The notes beneath the pieces are model-generated. The model was given only the letters and a program-made list of their open reading frames with translations, did no database searches and had not been told where the DNA came from. From NCBI RefSeq assembly GCF_028751195.1, contig NZ_CP066784.1, positions 1,550,001 through 1,614,000 on the forward strand: a stretch of DNA of 64,000 nucleotides, in the 5' to 3' direction. Positions 48,459 to 58,012 of this stretch are shown piece by piece (positions within the stretch are counted from its first letter, which is position 1; each line of letters opens with the position of its first letter). The translations under genes and the position numbers were made by a program. Origin of the DNA: Alicyclobacillus sp. ALC3 (lineage in GTDB: Bacteria; Bacillota; Bacilli; Alicyclobacillales; Alicyclobacillaceae).

Positions 48459-49895
48459 ATGAGTGCAACGAACCCAGTGACGCCGTCGCGCGGCAACATG
48501 TCGAAGAGCGCCTTCGTCACGTTCCTCTATAAAGGTGCGCTGTCTGCCCTGACGTTTGTCAACAGCGTGTTCGCCGCCCGCTTTCTCGGCAAAGTTGATC
48601 GCGTCGAGTTCCAGAACGCAGGCACCATCGCGACGATGGGTCAGCGATTTGTCGGTGGTTTTGCCAGCTACTATTCATACAGCATACCGCGCGACCCCGA
48701 TGAAGCCGCCGCCATTGCGAACATGGGCAACCTAGCCGTGTTTACCCTCAGCCTGATTATCTGGGCTGGCACATTCATTCTGACGTTTGCCCCAATCCCA
48801 CACGTCCACCTACCGCTAGCCTGGACGTGGGCACTACTCGCGATTCCCCTCAACTCCATTTTCAGTTACGGGACGCGTTTGCTACAAGGAACCAACTCCA
48901 TCTCTTGGCTCAACCGCGCGAACACAATGCAGCCGATTGTCTTTTTCATCATTCTCCTGCCCCTGTGGTTGGCCGGTCGGGGACTCCCGGAGCACGTTCG
49001 GCTGCTAGCCATCTACGCAAGTTGGCTGACCAGTTTTATCATTACTGCCGGCGCCACGATGATTGTCGCCTATCGGTTTGTAGCGCTGATGATCGACCGC
49101 CGGGCCGCCGCAAAGGAAAGTACAGAAGCACAAGGCAAGCACAGCCATGGTAGCTGGTGGACCGTCGCTAGCTGGCGGTTCGCGCGCGAACACTGGCTCG
49201 GCACCCTGAAGTACGGCGGTTGGTTCACCACAGCCAACATGGTTAACTACGTCAACTACCGGATCGACTTCTGGCTGGTGCTCGCATTCGTGCCGCTGCG
49301 AATCGCGTCAGACTACGGGATCGCAAGAACGGCTTCGGAAGTCCTGCTCAACATTTCGAGTTCGGTCGCGCAAGTCGTCTATACCCGGATGATCAGCAGC
49401 GCCCGCACCGACGCCATTCGGCTGACCCAAACCTCGACGCGGCAGACTTTCGTCTCCTGCGGCATCGTCTCCATCGTCATGTACGCCGTATTCCCCTGGC
49501 TCATACTTTTCGCCTACGGTTCTACATACAGGGGTGCGATTCTACCGTTTTGCATTCTGCTCCCCGGCATCATTTTCCGAGCGGCCGGCAATGTTTTGAT
49601 GGAGTATGCCACCAACACCCTCGGCAGTCCCCGCACCACCGTGTGGATGAGCCTCGTATCGATCGCCATTAATGGCGCGCTTTGCTTGGCCCTGCTGCCG
49701 ACGCTGCAGATGCTTGGCGGTGCCATTGCATCCTCGGCGGCGTACTTCTTGTCCTACTTTGTGATCCTCTACTGGTTCCAGCGGCAAGCTCACCGTCCGG
49801 CACACGAGATGTGGCCGGTCCACAAAGCCGACTACGCGCCTTATGGGATGCTCGTGAAAACGATCGTGCGGCGGGCACTGCGGCGCTCAGCATAA
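48459..49895 (+). CDS. Polytopic membrane protein of the MVF flippase superfamily
   Basis: About 478 residues from ATG 48,459 (GGAG ten bases upstream; the frame opens at 48,378). A positively charged start is followed by 12 or more transmembrane helices (LYKGALSALTFVNSVFAARF at the start; ASSAAYFLSYFVILYWF near the end). The general layout and a GxxxxFxNxxFAxR pattern resemble Wzx/polysaccharide export flippases, which move lipid-linked sugars across the membrane. No glycosyltransferase neighbours are present to support a substrate. The assignment is by architecture only. Confidence 0.72.
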   Translation: MSATNPVTPSRGNMSKSAFVTFLYKGALSALTFVNSVFAARFLGKVDRVEFQNAGTIATMGQRFVGGFASYYSYSIPRDPDEAAAIANMGNLAVFTLSLIIWAGTFILTFAPIPHVHLPLAWTWALLAIPLNSIFSYGTRLLQGTNSISWLNRANTMQPIVFFIILLPLWLAGRGLPEHVRLLAIYASWLTSFIITAGATMIVAYRFVALMIDRRAAAKESTEAQGKHSHGSWWTVASWRFAREHWLGTLKYGGWFTTANMVNYVNYRIDFWLVLAFVPLRIASDYGIARTASEVLLNISSSVAQVVYTRMISSARTDAIRLTQTSTRQTFVSCGIVSIVMYAVFPWLILFAYGSTYRGAILPFCILLPGIIFRAAGNVLMEYATNTLGSPRTTVWMSLVSIAINGALCLALLPTLQMLGGAIASSAAYFLSYFVILYWFQRQAHRPAHEMWPVHKADYAPYGMLVKTIVRRALRRSA

Positions 49896-50038
49896 GGGAA
49901 TGTGTGGTTCGAGCCGCCGTCGGCCGGCCGCTGTCGCGCCAGCCGTCGCGTTGACACAACTGTCCGTCCATCCGCGTATGGCACCGAACGGAAGTGGAAA
50001 GATTAACCGCATCTTCGATCAGATGCGGAGGGATTTGC

Positions 50039-50215
50039 GTGGATGCACAGCGTGCGAAAGAGATTATGTCGTCACCGAGCCAGATTCTCGTGACCCTCGA
50101 AGGAAAGCCCGTGTGGATTGACGAAGTGGACGATTCCCACAGCCAGGCTTGGGTGCACGACCTGGAGAATGGTGATCGCCACCAGATTGAAGTGACCCGC
50201 CTGCACGAGTCGTGA
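50039..50215 (+). CDS. sspH: Small acid-soluble spore protein H-like
   Basis: 58 residues from GTG 50,039 (GGAGGG, six bases upstream). The product begins VDAQRAKEIMSSPSQILVTL and continues with PVWIDEVDDSHSQAWVHDLE, close to SspH of Bacillus (NIQRAKELxxS...). SspH-family proteins are made late in the forespore, so a sigma-G-type promoter is expected upstream, though I cannot identify one with confidence. It is further evidence that the organism forms spores. Confidence 0.85.
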   Translation: MDAQRAKEIMSSPSQILVTLEGKPVWIDEVDDSHSQAWVHDLENGDRHQIEVTRLHES

Positions 50216-50392
50216 GCGACGGGGACTAGGGATGTTGGAGTTGAGCGGATTCGGCACCTCCCACTGCAATTGGCTGCTCACACCGTGATTGCAACGCCTC
50301 CTTCGGACAGATACCCTGAATGTATGTAGCCGCGCGCGGTACGTTCGAGGCCACTGTCGTGAGGTTGGTCTCGGTCCAGGGAGGAAAACTGC

Positions 50393-50797
50393 ATGCCAAT
50401 CTCGATCGATTGCCCGTTTTGCCAGCCGCAAGACGACCCGCACCAGCACGTCGTGATCGAAAATGAGACGTGCTACTTTCTGCAGCATGATGGCCATCAG
50501 GACATTCTCGAGGGCACCGGCATCATTGTGCCGAAGGCGCACCGCCCAACCGCGTTCGACTTGACGCCGCAGGAGTGGGCCGACACCTACGAGCTGTTAC
50601 ATCAGGCAAAAGCCTATTTGGACGCAAAGTTTGCGCCCGACGGCTATACCCTCGGCTGGAATGTCGGGCTGGTGTCGAATCAGACGGTCCCGCACGCCCA
50701 CTTCCACGTCGTCCCGCGCTACTCCGACGAACCCTACGCTGGCAAGGGCCTGCGCTACTGGTTCAAGCAGGAGGCGAATCGCCGACAGGGGCGATGA
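50393..50797 (+). CDS. HIT family hydrolase
   Basis: A 134-residue histidine-triad protein. The catalytic triad is HAHFHVVPR (about residues 101-109), and CPFC near the start belongs to the zinc-binding subset of the family. These enzymes hydrolyse nucleoside phosphoramidates or dinucleoside polyphosphates; the physiological substrate is unknown. ATG 50,393 is preceded by GGGAGGA. It appears to be a single gene with a terminator about 215 bases downstream. Confidence 0.92.
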   Translation: MPISIDCPFCQPQDDPHQHVVIENETCYFLQHDGHQDILEGTGIIVPKAHRPTAFDLTPQEWADTYELLHQAKAYLDAKFAPDGYTLGWNVGLVSNQTVPHAHFHVVPRYSDEPYAGKGLRYWFKQEANRRQGR

Positions 50798-51011
50798 TGA
50801 GGGGAGTGGTCTTTCCTTGGCCGATCCCGGTACCTACCTGCCTCTAGCGACACCAGCGTCGCTACAGCACGCCGCGCCGCCTCCTCGCTCCCGCGCGAGT
50901 GGAAATTTTGTCGCTATTCGACCCTCGCGACACCGCGCAGCGACATTTTTTCCGTTCGCGGCCGGCACACATCCACCCCCCCCCTTCACACGCGTCCCCC
51001 ACAATCAAAAT

Positions 51012-51031
51012 GGGGCCACCGCAGTGGCCCC
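51012..51031. terminator. Hairpin between convergent genes
   Basis: GGGGCCAC and GTGGCCCC pair around a four-base loop, preceded by AAAAT and followed by a pyrimidine-rich tail. It may terminate both the HIT gene and the convergent surface-protein remnant. The rest of 50,798-51,164 shows no gene. Confidence 0.65.
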
Positions 51032-51164
51032 ACCCTTCTCGTCATTTCTCTAGTTCGTCCCACGCTACCCGCCGATCGAGGTTGCACTCACTGCACCGCT
51101 CACAGCCCGAGCCTTGTCGCCCCCATTTCATCCCAGGGCGGCACGATGTCCCTTGCTCAGGCCG

Positions 51165-52289
51165 TTACTTCACGCCCGGCAGCATAAAGTTCCAGACGTG
51201 TCCGTTCCACGTCGTCGTGATGCCAAGCGACTGCAGCACCTGCTGCACATACCAAATCGGCATGTACGTTGTCATTACACCATCTGACATGTCACGATGC
51301 GCCACCGTCGGCGCATGCAGCACCAACACTCCGTTCACATACACCGGTGTACCGTGGTTGCTGAAGATGAGGTGCGGCGTCACGCCGGCGAACGCTCCGC
51401 TGCTCGTGTTCACCGTCAAGTCCCAGCGGTTCAAGTTGCCGTTCCACACCGCCGTCACGCCTGCCAATTGCAGCACGTTCTGCACGTACCAAATCGGCAT
51501 GTATGTCGTCTGGTTGTACACCATCGACGGCGAGAGGCTGAACGCTTGCCCATTCACTGCAATCACCCGGTCGTACGCTGGCAACAGCTTCGGTATCACG
51601 AACAGGTGGAAAGTCCTAGTCGCCACGTCGCCGCTCTTGTCAGTCACCCGCAGTGTGAACGTGGACATCCCCATCGTCTGCGGTGTGCCAAAGAGCATGC
51701 CGTTCGCCGCAATCATAAGACCCTGCGGCAACGTACCCGACGCCAGCGACCAAGTGTATGTGCCATCGCCGCCCGAAGCCGCCAATGTCCCAGAGTAGGC
51801 CGTGCCTGCTGTCGCGCCGGGCAGTGAGCCCGCGCCAATCACCAGCGGCTGCGACTGTGGCGGCGTAGGCGGTGTGACAGGCGGTGTTACCACTGGCGTC
51901 GCGCCGGCCTCGACCGTCAGCGTGTCGGTCGCCGTGGCCGTGTGGCCTGCGGAATCTCTCACTTCCACCGTGAACGTGTATGTCCCGCTCGCCGTCGGCG
52001 TCCCTTGCACCACGCCGTCCGAGTTCAGCACCGCCCCCGCAGGCAGTGACCCGCTCACAAGCGACCACGTGTAGGCTGGTTTCCCACCGTTGGCAATCAA
52101 CGTCTGTTCGTACAGCGAGCCCTGCGTGCCATCACCGAGCGTGATGCTCTGCACGGTCAGCGGCGATACCGCCTGCTCAATCACCCACGTCGCAGACTCC
52201 AGCCGCGTCGCGCCAAGCGAGTCCGTCACCCGCACAGTAAAGGCATACGTCCCCACCTGATTCGACTGGCCCGAGAGCAGGCCGCACAC
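51165..52289 (-). pseudogene. N-terminally truncated surface protein (Ig-like repeats plus copper-amine-oxidase-like domain)
   Basis: The 374 visible residues hold two or three He_PIG/cadherin-like beta-repeats (GSLPAGAVLNSDGVVQGTPT; GTLPQGLMIAANGMLFGTPQ), a Pro/Thr linker, and two copies of a copper amine oxidase N-terminal-like motif (TTYMPIWYVQNVLQLAG and TTYMPIWYVQQVLQSLG). Such proteins are exported, but no signal peptide is present: the frame starts inside a repeat domain 40 bases after the fumarase stop, with no ribosome binding site. It is probably the 3' remnant of a larger wall-protein gene left by a deletion. Confidence 0.72.
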
Positions 52290-52328
52290 GCAGCCGCCGC
52301 GGTCCCTCCCCGCGCATGAAAGCGCGAC

Positions 52329-53852
52329 TTACGCGAACACCGGCTCTTTCAGGTCCTCGAGCTTTAGCATCGACTCGTCGGCGACTTCCTTGTGCAGGCT
52401 GTTGCCGTGCGCGTCCATCGTGACGATGGCCGGGAAGCCTTCGACCTGCAGGTGCCACATCGCTTCGGGGACGCCGAAGCGGTCGAGCAGGTCGACGCCC
52501 GAGACCTCTTTCACGCAGTTGGCGTAGAACTGCGCCGCGCCGCCGATGGCGTTCAGGTAGACAGCGCCAGACTTCTGCAGGCCAGCGAGGGTTTTCGCGC
52601 CCATGCCGCCTTTGCCGATGATGGCTCTCAAACCGAACTTTTCGATGATGTCCGCCTGGTATGGCTCCTCGCGCGAACTCGTCGTCGGGCCGGCCGCTTT
52701 GACGTGCCACGTGCCGTCGTCGTCCTTCAGCATGACCGGGCCACAGTGGTAGATGATGCCACCCTGCAGATTGACCGGCGCCTCGTGCTCCATCAGGTAG
52801 TGGTGTAACTCGTCGCGACCCGTGTGCATCTCACCTTGGATAATCACGACGTCGCCCACTTTCAAGCTGCGAATCTGCTCGTCGGAGATTGGCGCCTGCA
52901 GGACAATCGCGTGCTCGCTGTCAAACGCGGCCACAGGCCGCTCCATTTTCTCCACTGTGTCTTTATAGAGCCAGCGTTTGATGTCGCCCGTCGCCGGGTC
53001 GAGCACGACGCCGAGTCGGCGGAATGCCCAGCAGTTGTAGGCGACAGAAACGTAGAAACTCGCCGGAATGCGGTTCATCACGCCAATTTTGCAGCCGAGC
53101 AATGTCACCTTGCCGCCAAAGCCCATTGTGCCGACGCCAAGCTGATTCGCCGTGCCCATGATGTAATTCTCGAGTTCAGCCAAGGTCTCATTCGGGTTCG
53201 TGTCTTCGAGATCGCGGAACAGTTGCTCCTTCGCCAACTCGTAGCCGGTCGTGCGGTCCCCGCCGATGCCGACGCCGATGAACCCTGCGCTGCAGCCCTG
53301 ACCTTGCGCCTGGTAAACGGCGTGCAGGATACACTTGCGGATGCCGTCCATATCCCGACCCGCGCGGCCAAGTCCCGGCAGTTCCGTCGGCAGCGCGTAC
53401 TGGATGTTTTTGTTCTCGCAGCCGCCGCCTTTCAAAATCAGGCGCACTTCAACTTCGTCCTGACGCCACTGGTGGAAGTGGATGACCGGGGTCCCCGGTC
53501 CAAGGTTGTCGCCAGAGTTTTTGCCTGTCAGCGGGTCGACCGAGTTCGGCCGCAACTTACCTTGCTTCGTCGCTTCGACGATAGCTGCGCGGATGTCGTC
53601 CGCGAACGTCAGTTGGTCAAACCCAGCCGGGCAGTGCACGATGAACGTCGGCATGCCTGTGTCCTGACAAATCGGTTGGGTGTCTTCCTCAGCTGAGACA
53701 ATGTTATCGACGATGGTATTCAGGGCCAGAGCCGCGCGGGAGCCAAACTCCTCTTGCAATTGTGCGCGCTTGAGCGCACGGCGCGCGTCGGCTGGCAGGT
53801 TGGTGGAAGTTTCCGTGATTAGCTGTAGCAGACTTTCTTGAACGGGATTCAT
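52329..53852 (-). CDS. Class I (iron-sulfur) fumarate hydratase
   Basis: 507 residues from ATG 53,852 (GGGGAGAG upstream). It contains both the alpha domain (PICQDTGMPTF; GGGCENKN; YNCWAFRRLG, with the cysteines that hold the 4Fe-4S cluster) and the beta domain (GDVVIIQGEMHTGRDE; GIIYHCGPVM; GPTTSSREEPYQADI). This fused form matches FumA/FumB-type enzymes, interconverting fumarate and malate in the TCA cycle. The length is normal. It lies 39 bases downstream of the EamA transporter on the same strand. Confidence 0.95.
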   Translation of the reverse strand: MNPVQESLLQLITETSTNLPADARRALKRAQLQEEFGSRAALALNTIVDNIVSAEEDTQPICQDTGMPTFIVHCPAGFDQLTFADDIRAAIVEATKQGKLRPNSVDPLTGKNSGDNLGPGTPVIHFHQWRQDEVEVRLILKGGGCENKNIQYALPTELPGLGRAGRDMDGIRKCILHAVYQAQGQGCSAGFIGVGIGGDRTTGYELAKEQLFRDLEDTNPNETLAELENYIMGTANQLGVGTMGFGGKVTLLGCKIGVMNRIPASFYVSVAYNCWAFRRLGVVLDPATGDIKRWLYKDTVEKMERPVAAFDSEHAIVLQAPISDEQIRSLKVGDVVIIQGEMHTGRDELHHYLMEHEAPVNLQGGIIYHCGPVMLKDDDGTWHVKAAGPTTSSREEPYQADIIEKFGLRAIIGKGGMGAKTLAGLQKSGAVYLNAIGGAAQFYANCVKEVSGVDLLDRFGVPEAMWHLQVEGFPAIVTMDAHGNSLHKEVADESMLKLEDLKEPVFA

Positions 53853-53891
53853 CAAAACTCTCTCCCCTCTCAAAGTCGTCAACCTTAACAA

Positions 53892-54812
53892 TTATACAGC
53901 ATCATCAGTACCCATATCAGGTACAGAAGGACTACCGCGCTTTGGCCGAATGCGCATCAGGACAGTCCCCCCAAGAATGAGCGCTGCGCCAATCAAAGTC
54001 GCCACTTGTGGAACGATGCCGAGCCACACCCACTCGATGACAGCGGCGAAGAGCACCTGCGGATAGAACGTCAGCGCCGATGCAATGCCTGCTGGCAACC
54101 GCCGCAGTCCGTATCCATAGAGTGCATAGGCAGCCGTGCTGACGATGAGCACAATGTACAAGAACTGCCACCAGCCGCTCGGGTGCAAAGCCCGAAGCGC
54201 CGTTGAGACGTAACCAACCTGTCCGCTAAGCAAGGTCCACATCCAGAGCATTACCGCTCCGATGACCGAAGTTCCAAGCAGAACGTCGAACAATGGCAGG
54301 TTCTGAAACAAAGAGCGTGACGACACCGTGTAGCCTGCGAAGGCCAAGGCGGACATGATTGCCATTGTAATTCCCGTACCCGCCGCCACACTCCCGACGC
54401 CTTCGAGCACGACGAGTGCCGCGACGCCGAGAAACGACACGACGATACCGGCAATCTCCAAGCCTCGCAGTCGTTCGCGCAGGAAGACAAAGCTGAACAG
54501 AACCGCGACGAGTGGCGCTGTATTGACGAGCAGCAACGTTTCTAGGGGAGACAGCGTCCGCAAGGCTTGGTAGTAGAAGAGTGGATAGAGTACGGCCCAA
54601 CACAGGCTCGCGAGCACGAGTTGTAGTTTAACGCGGACCGGGAGCCGAAAAAGATGGCGAAAGCGGCCAAAAAAGGGCAGGTAGCAGACGGCAGTAAGCG
54701 TGAACCGCCAGACGGTCAAAGGCAGCGGTGCAAACTGCTGCTCCACTGCCTTGCCAACTACGGCGTGGCCGCCCCAAAACAGACTGACCAGGATGAGCGA
54801 CAGAAAGGCCAT
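53892..54812 (-). CDS. EamA/DMT family transporter
   Basis: 306 residues from ATG 54,812 with ten predicted transmembrane helices in two EamA repeats. The first begins LILVSLFWGGHAVVGKAV, and GIASALTFYPQVLFAAVIEW lies in the second. Substrates in this family range from amino acids to drugs and cannot be told from sequence. It follows lysA by two bases, so it may export or import a lysine-related compound, but that is only context. Confidence 0.88.
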   Translation of the reverse strand: MAFLSLILVSLFWGGHAVVGKAVEQQFAPLPLTVWRFTLTAVCYLPFFGRFRHLFRLPVRVKLQLVLASLCWAVLYPLFYYQALRTLSPLETLLLVNTAPLVAVLFSFVFLRERLRGLEIAGIVVSFLGVAALVVLEGVGSVAAGTGITMAIMSALAFAGYTVSSRSLFQNLPLFDVLLGTSVIGAVMLWMWTLLSGQVGYVSTALRALHPSGWWQFLYIVLIVSTAAYALYGYGLRRLPAGIASALTFYPQVLFAAVIEWVWLGIVPQVATLIGAALILGGTVLMRIRPKRGSPSVPDMGTDDAV

Positions 54813-54814
54813 GG

Positions 54815-56197
54815 CTAGCGCAGCGGCCGGTCTTGCCGCGCTACGTCCGCCCAAGTTTCACGTTCGACCACAACCTTTGCCTCGCCGTCTTTGACGAAGA
54901 CGACGGCCGGGTGCGGAAGGCGGTTGTAGTGGCTGGCCATCGAGTAGTTGTACGCGCCCGTGGCAAAGACGGCAATCACATCACCCGTCGCAGGCTCCGC
55001 CAACAGCGCATCGCGAGCGACCAGGTCGCCGCTCTCGCAGCACTTGCCGGCGATTGTCCAAGCACCCCCCGCAACAGCTGTCGCGCGGTTGGCGACGAGC
55101 GCCTCGTACTTGGCGCCGTATAAGGCGAATCGGGGATTGTCTGTCATGCCACCGTCAATCGCGACGTAGTTGCGCACGCCTGGAATTTCTTTCTTGCTGC
55201 CAGCCCGGTACAGCGTCGTCCCTGCCGGTCCGACGACGCTGCGACCCGGTTCAATCCAGACAGACGGTTCGGTTACACCGCGAGCGCTAAAGTGTGAACG
55301 CACCGTGTCGACCATCTCGGAAATCAGCCGGTCAACAGGTTCAGGGTCATCCTCGTCTGTATAGCGGATCCCGAATCCCCCACCCAAGTTGAGCACCGTA
55401 AACGGCAACCCGAGTTTTACCCCGCTAGCGTACAAGTCGACGAGCCGCTCGACAGAGATGGTGAAACCTGCCGTGTCGAAAATTTGCGACCCGATGTGAA
55501 CGTGCAGCCCGATGCATGACAGACGAGGACTTGCTGCCACCAAGCGGAGCGCTTCTGCCGCTTGACCAAGAGCGAGATCAAAGCCAAACTTGCTGTCCTG
55601 CTGCCCGGTCGAGATGTGCTCGTGCGTGTGCGCCTCGACGCCAGGGGAAATCCGCAGCATGACGTCCACCGTTTTGTGATGCCGCTCGGCAACCTGACTG
55701 ATCAGTTCGATCTCGTTGAAGTTGTCGACGACAATCGCGCCAATCCCGGAGGAGACCGCGTACTCCAGCTCATCCTCGGTCTTGTTGTTGCCATGCATGT
55801 AAATCCGCGACGGGTCTACCCCCGCTGCGAGCGCCGTGTAAAGCTCTCCGCCAGAAACGACGTCGATCGCACAGTCCTCTTCAGCAGCAAGTTGGCACAT
55901 CGCGACGGTGCAAAACGCCTTTGAGGCGTATGTCACGCGGTAGGAAGCGCCGGTTTTACGAAAAGCGTTATGGTAACCGCGGATGGTGTCACGCAGCAAT
56001 TGTTCATCGTACACGAATAGGGGCGTACCGTACTCGGTCGCAAGTTCGGTAGTGTCACAGCCGCCAATGTACAGGTGGCCGTTCTCTCCTATGGCCATCG
56101 TACCGACTAACTGTGCAGTCCCTGCTCTCTGTTCTACCCTCACTCGGTCCGTTTGTTCCACTACGCGAAGGGCGCTCTCCTCTGCTCCACTTGTCAT
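54815..56197 (-). CDS. lysA: Diaminopimelate decarboxylase
   Basis: 460 residues from ATG 56,197. A PLP-dependent fold-III enzyme making lysine from meso-diaminopimelate. The PLP lysine is in VTYASKAFCT; the glycine loop GGGFGIRYTDEDDPEP binds phosphate; CCESGDLVA supplies the active-site cysteine and GAYNYSMASHYN the tyrosine region. About 35 extra residues precede the conserved start (GENGHLYIGGCDT), so an internal ATG at about 56,098 is possible. No lysine riboswitch is present in the short upstream gap. Confidence 0.95.
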   Translation of the reverse strand: MTSGAEESALRVVEQTDRVRVEQRAGTAQLVGTMAIGENGHLYIGGCDTTELATEYGTPLFVYDEQLLRDTIRGYHNAFRKTGASYRVTYASKAFCTVAMCQLAAEEDCAIDVVSGGELYTALAAGVDPSRIYMHGNNKTEDELEYAVSSGIGAIVVDNFNEIELISQVAERHHKTVDVMLRISPGVEAHTHEHISTGQQDSKFGFDLALGQAAEALRLVAASPRLSCIGLHVHIGSQIFDTAGFTISVERLVDLYASGVKLGLPFTVLNLGGGFGIRYTDEDDPEPVDRLISEMVDTVRSHFSARGVTEPSVWIEPGRSVVGPAGTTLYRAGSKKEIPGVRNYVAIDGGMTDNPRFALYGAKYEALVANRATAVAGGAWTIAGKCCESGDLVARDALLAEPATGDVIAVFATGAYNYSMASHYNRLPHPAVVFVKDGEAKVVVERETWADVARQDRPLR

Positions 56198-56266
56198 CTC
56201 CACTCGTCTCCACTCACTCTCTTTAGTCTCAGGGTTTTATTGTGCCAACGATTTGCGGCAGGGTTT

Positions 56267-56587
56267 CTAAAAATCAGCAGGATTGTAGGTGATGCGCCCA
56301 TGTGTGACGATGCGCAACTGTTGCAAAGCGTCATCGTATGTCACATCGCCGTGCCCTGCGTAAAACCAGACCTTCTCAGCAGACTGACCGTTCTCCTCGC
56401 GAAAAATAAATACGTTCAACTCGTCTTTGAACTCAAGAACCTGTTCGCAAGCCGGGGTGCGAGGAGATTGGACCGTGAACTGCCACGTATCCCCATCCTG
56501 CCTAACATCAAAGCCGACCCCTTCACGGTCCGAGTCAAAGAATACGCGTGATCCGACAGCATGGTGTATGCGCAGCTTTTCGTGCAC
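56267..56587 (-). CDS. Unknown 106-residue protein
   Basis: GTG 56,587 follows AGGAGG by seven bases. The sequence is beta-rich with no membrane segment (HHAVGSRVFFDSDREGVGFD, DTWQFTVQSPRTPACEQVLE). No family is recognised. It lies 69 bases before lysA and 31 bases after the pirin gene on the same strand, so it may belong to one transcript. Confidence 0.6.
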   Translation of the reverse strand: MHEKLRIHHAVGSRVFFDSDREGVGFDVRQDGDTWQFTVQSPRTPACEQVLEFKDELNVFIFREENGQSAEKVWFYAGHGDVTYDDALQQLRIVTHGRITYNPADF

Positions 56588-56618
56588 CCGTACTCCTCCT
56601 TTGCAAGAGCGCTGCCGA

Positions 56619-57341
56619 CTACGGCAGGTCAATCCACATCAGCAGCGTCGACTCGTCGGCTGTGACTGTAACCAACTCTTCGCCCTCAATGCGTGCCGCA
56701 TCACGCGAACGGAGTCCCTCGCCAGAGCCAAGATGCAGTCGACCTTCGATCACGAACAAGAAACCCCGCCGCTCTGCCGACCCTGGCAGCGGCCGACTCA
56801 TCCCAGTTTGGAGGCGGCTCAAGTAGACCGTCATGTCCTGATGAATTCGCGCACAAACTGGAACAGCATCGTCTGCGACGGGAGGTTCACCCGGCACCAC
56901 GACAGGGAGCAACTGGTCCTCGAGCGCGTGCACGTCAAATCGAGAGGTGTGGTAGGTGGGCGGTAAACCGCGCCTCGTCGGCATGAACCACATCTGAAGC
57001 AAATTGAGTTCTTCACTGTCCGACGCGTTAAACTCCGTATGAATAATGCCTTGTCCTGCTGACATCAGCTGAACCTCGCCAAACGACGTGACAGCGTCGT
57101 TGCCAAGGTTGTCCTTGTGGCGCATCTTGCCCTTGAGCACAATCGACACAACTTCCATATCGCTGTGCGGGTGAGCGCCAAAACCGTGTCCTGCCGCGAC
57201 AAAATCGTCGTTCAGCACGCGCATCGGGCCAAAGGCCGTGTTGTTGCGATCGAAGTAAGGCCCAAAGGAGAAGCTGAAGTTAGATTGCAGCCAGTCTTGC
57301 TCAGCGTGAAAGCGAGCGCTGGCTGGTTGGACCCGAATCAT
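56619..57341 (-). CDS. Pirin family (bicupin) protein
   Basis: 240 residues from ATG 57,341 (GAGGGA nine bases upstream). The N-terminal cupin has the metal-binding GFGAHPHSDMEVVSIVLKG and GQGIIHTEFNAS motifs of YhhW/YhaK-type pirins, some of which have quercetinase activity. The C-terminal cupin (FLFVIEGRLHLGSGEG) lacks obvious metal ligands. Activity in this organism is unknown. It is separated by 324 bases from the next gene. Confidence 0.9.
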   Translation of the reverse strand: MIRVQPASARFHAEQDWLQSNFSFSFGPYFDRNNTAFGPMRVLNDDFVAAGHGFGAHPHSDMEVVSIVLKGKMRHKDNLGNDAVTSFGEVQLMSAGQGIIHTEFNASDSEELNLLQMWFMPTRRGLPPTYHTSRFDVHALEDQLLPVVVPGEPPVADDAVPVCARIHQDMTVYLSRLQTGMSRPLPGSAERRGFLFVIEGRLHLGSGEGLRSRDAARIEGEELVTVTADESTLLMWIDLP

Positions 57342-57495
57342 CCACAGCACTCCCTCATGTCGTCATATGACTGACTATACCGGAAATTGTTCGTGAGCAG
57401 AAGAGGGAGCGCCAGACAGGATGTGACTCTTCACTGCAGTCGCTGCAAGTGCTCTCTGTCTGTGGTCCGCTCCACGATTGCACGATGTCCTCTCA

Positions 57496-57522
57496 CCTCA
57501 GCGATTACGGTAACCGCTGAGG
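57496..57522. promoter_or_regulatory. 27-bp near-perfect palindrome
   Basis: CCTCAGCG at 57,496-57,503 and CGCTGAGG at 57,515-57,522 flank TTAC-G-GTAA, making an almost continuous palindrome with no T-run. It lies between the zinc-ribbon gene (ending 57,666) and the pirin start (57,341), so it may be an operator for pirin or a terminator. A GACACGTCAGTTG direct repeat lies nearby at about 57,556 and 57,595. Confidence 0.5.
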
Positions 57523-57665
57523 AGTAGAGGTATACACCGCATGTGCGGGCTGGCGACACGTCAGTTGCGAAGACCGTGTGAGGCTCAGGGTGCCGACACG
57601 TCAGTTGGCGGGATCAGATAAGGCATAGAGTAACGTCACGTGGGATGTGTTCGGACTGCACTGCG

Positions 57666-57842
57666 TCAGTCTTCTCGATCTTCCACAACCTGGTGTTCTG
57701 TCACTACGTGCGTGTACTCATAGCCGTGCGTGCAGTGTTCGCATTCCACCCGTATCAACGTCTCGCCTTCCGGCACGCTGACATGGTTCACCTTGTCGCA
57801 CCTCGGACAAATAGAGTCAACTTCCCAGTGTCTGTGTGTCAC
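57666..57842 (-). CDS. Small zinc-ribbon protein
   Basis: 58 residues from GTG 57,842, with AGGGGG seven bases upstream. Two CxxC pairs (DSICPRCDKVNHVSV and RVECEHCTHGYEYTH) form a four-cysteine zinc ribbon, and the C-terminus is acidic. It is too short to attract most gene callers. A nucleic-acid or protein adaptor role is plausible but not known. It lies downstream of the germination operon on the same strand, about 170 bases after gerAB. Confidence 0.65.
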   Translation of the reverse strand: MTHRHWEVDSICPRCDKVNHVSVPEGETLIRVECEHCTHGYEYTHVVTEHQVVEDRED

Positions 57843-57862
57843 GTGTTCGCCCCCTGACCTGT

Positions 57863-57900
57863 CCCATCCGATGCCGGAAAGTTAAGCAGGCATCGGTGGG
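57863..57900. terminator. Long-stem hairpin between gerAB-like and the zinc-ribbon gene
   Basis: CCCATCCGATGCC pairs with GGCATCGGTGGG around a 13-base loop. It has no T-run on the minus strand, so it may be a weak terminator or an mRNA-stabilising structure ahead of the zinc-ribbon gene. Confidence 0.4.
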
Positions 57901-58012
57901 ATCAAGAAATGCTTCCAAAGGACATTATAAACTGTCTTTCAAAACGCCGTTCAAGAGGTAAAACCTCAATTTATCGAAGGTTTTATGCCGATTGCACTTT
58001 GAGGGTGCCGAC

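Noticed and set aside
56198-56266. Lysine riboswitch ahead of lysA
   Set aside because: The upstream region facing lysA is the short gap after the 56,267-56,587 gene, too small for a riboswitch aptamer.
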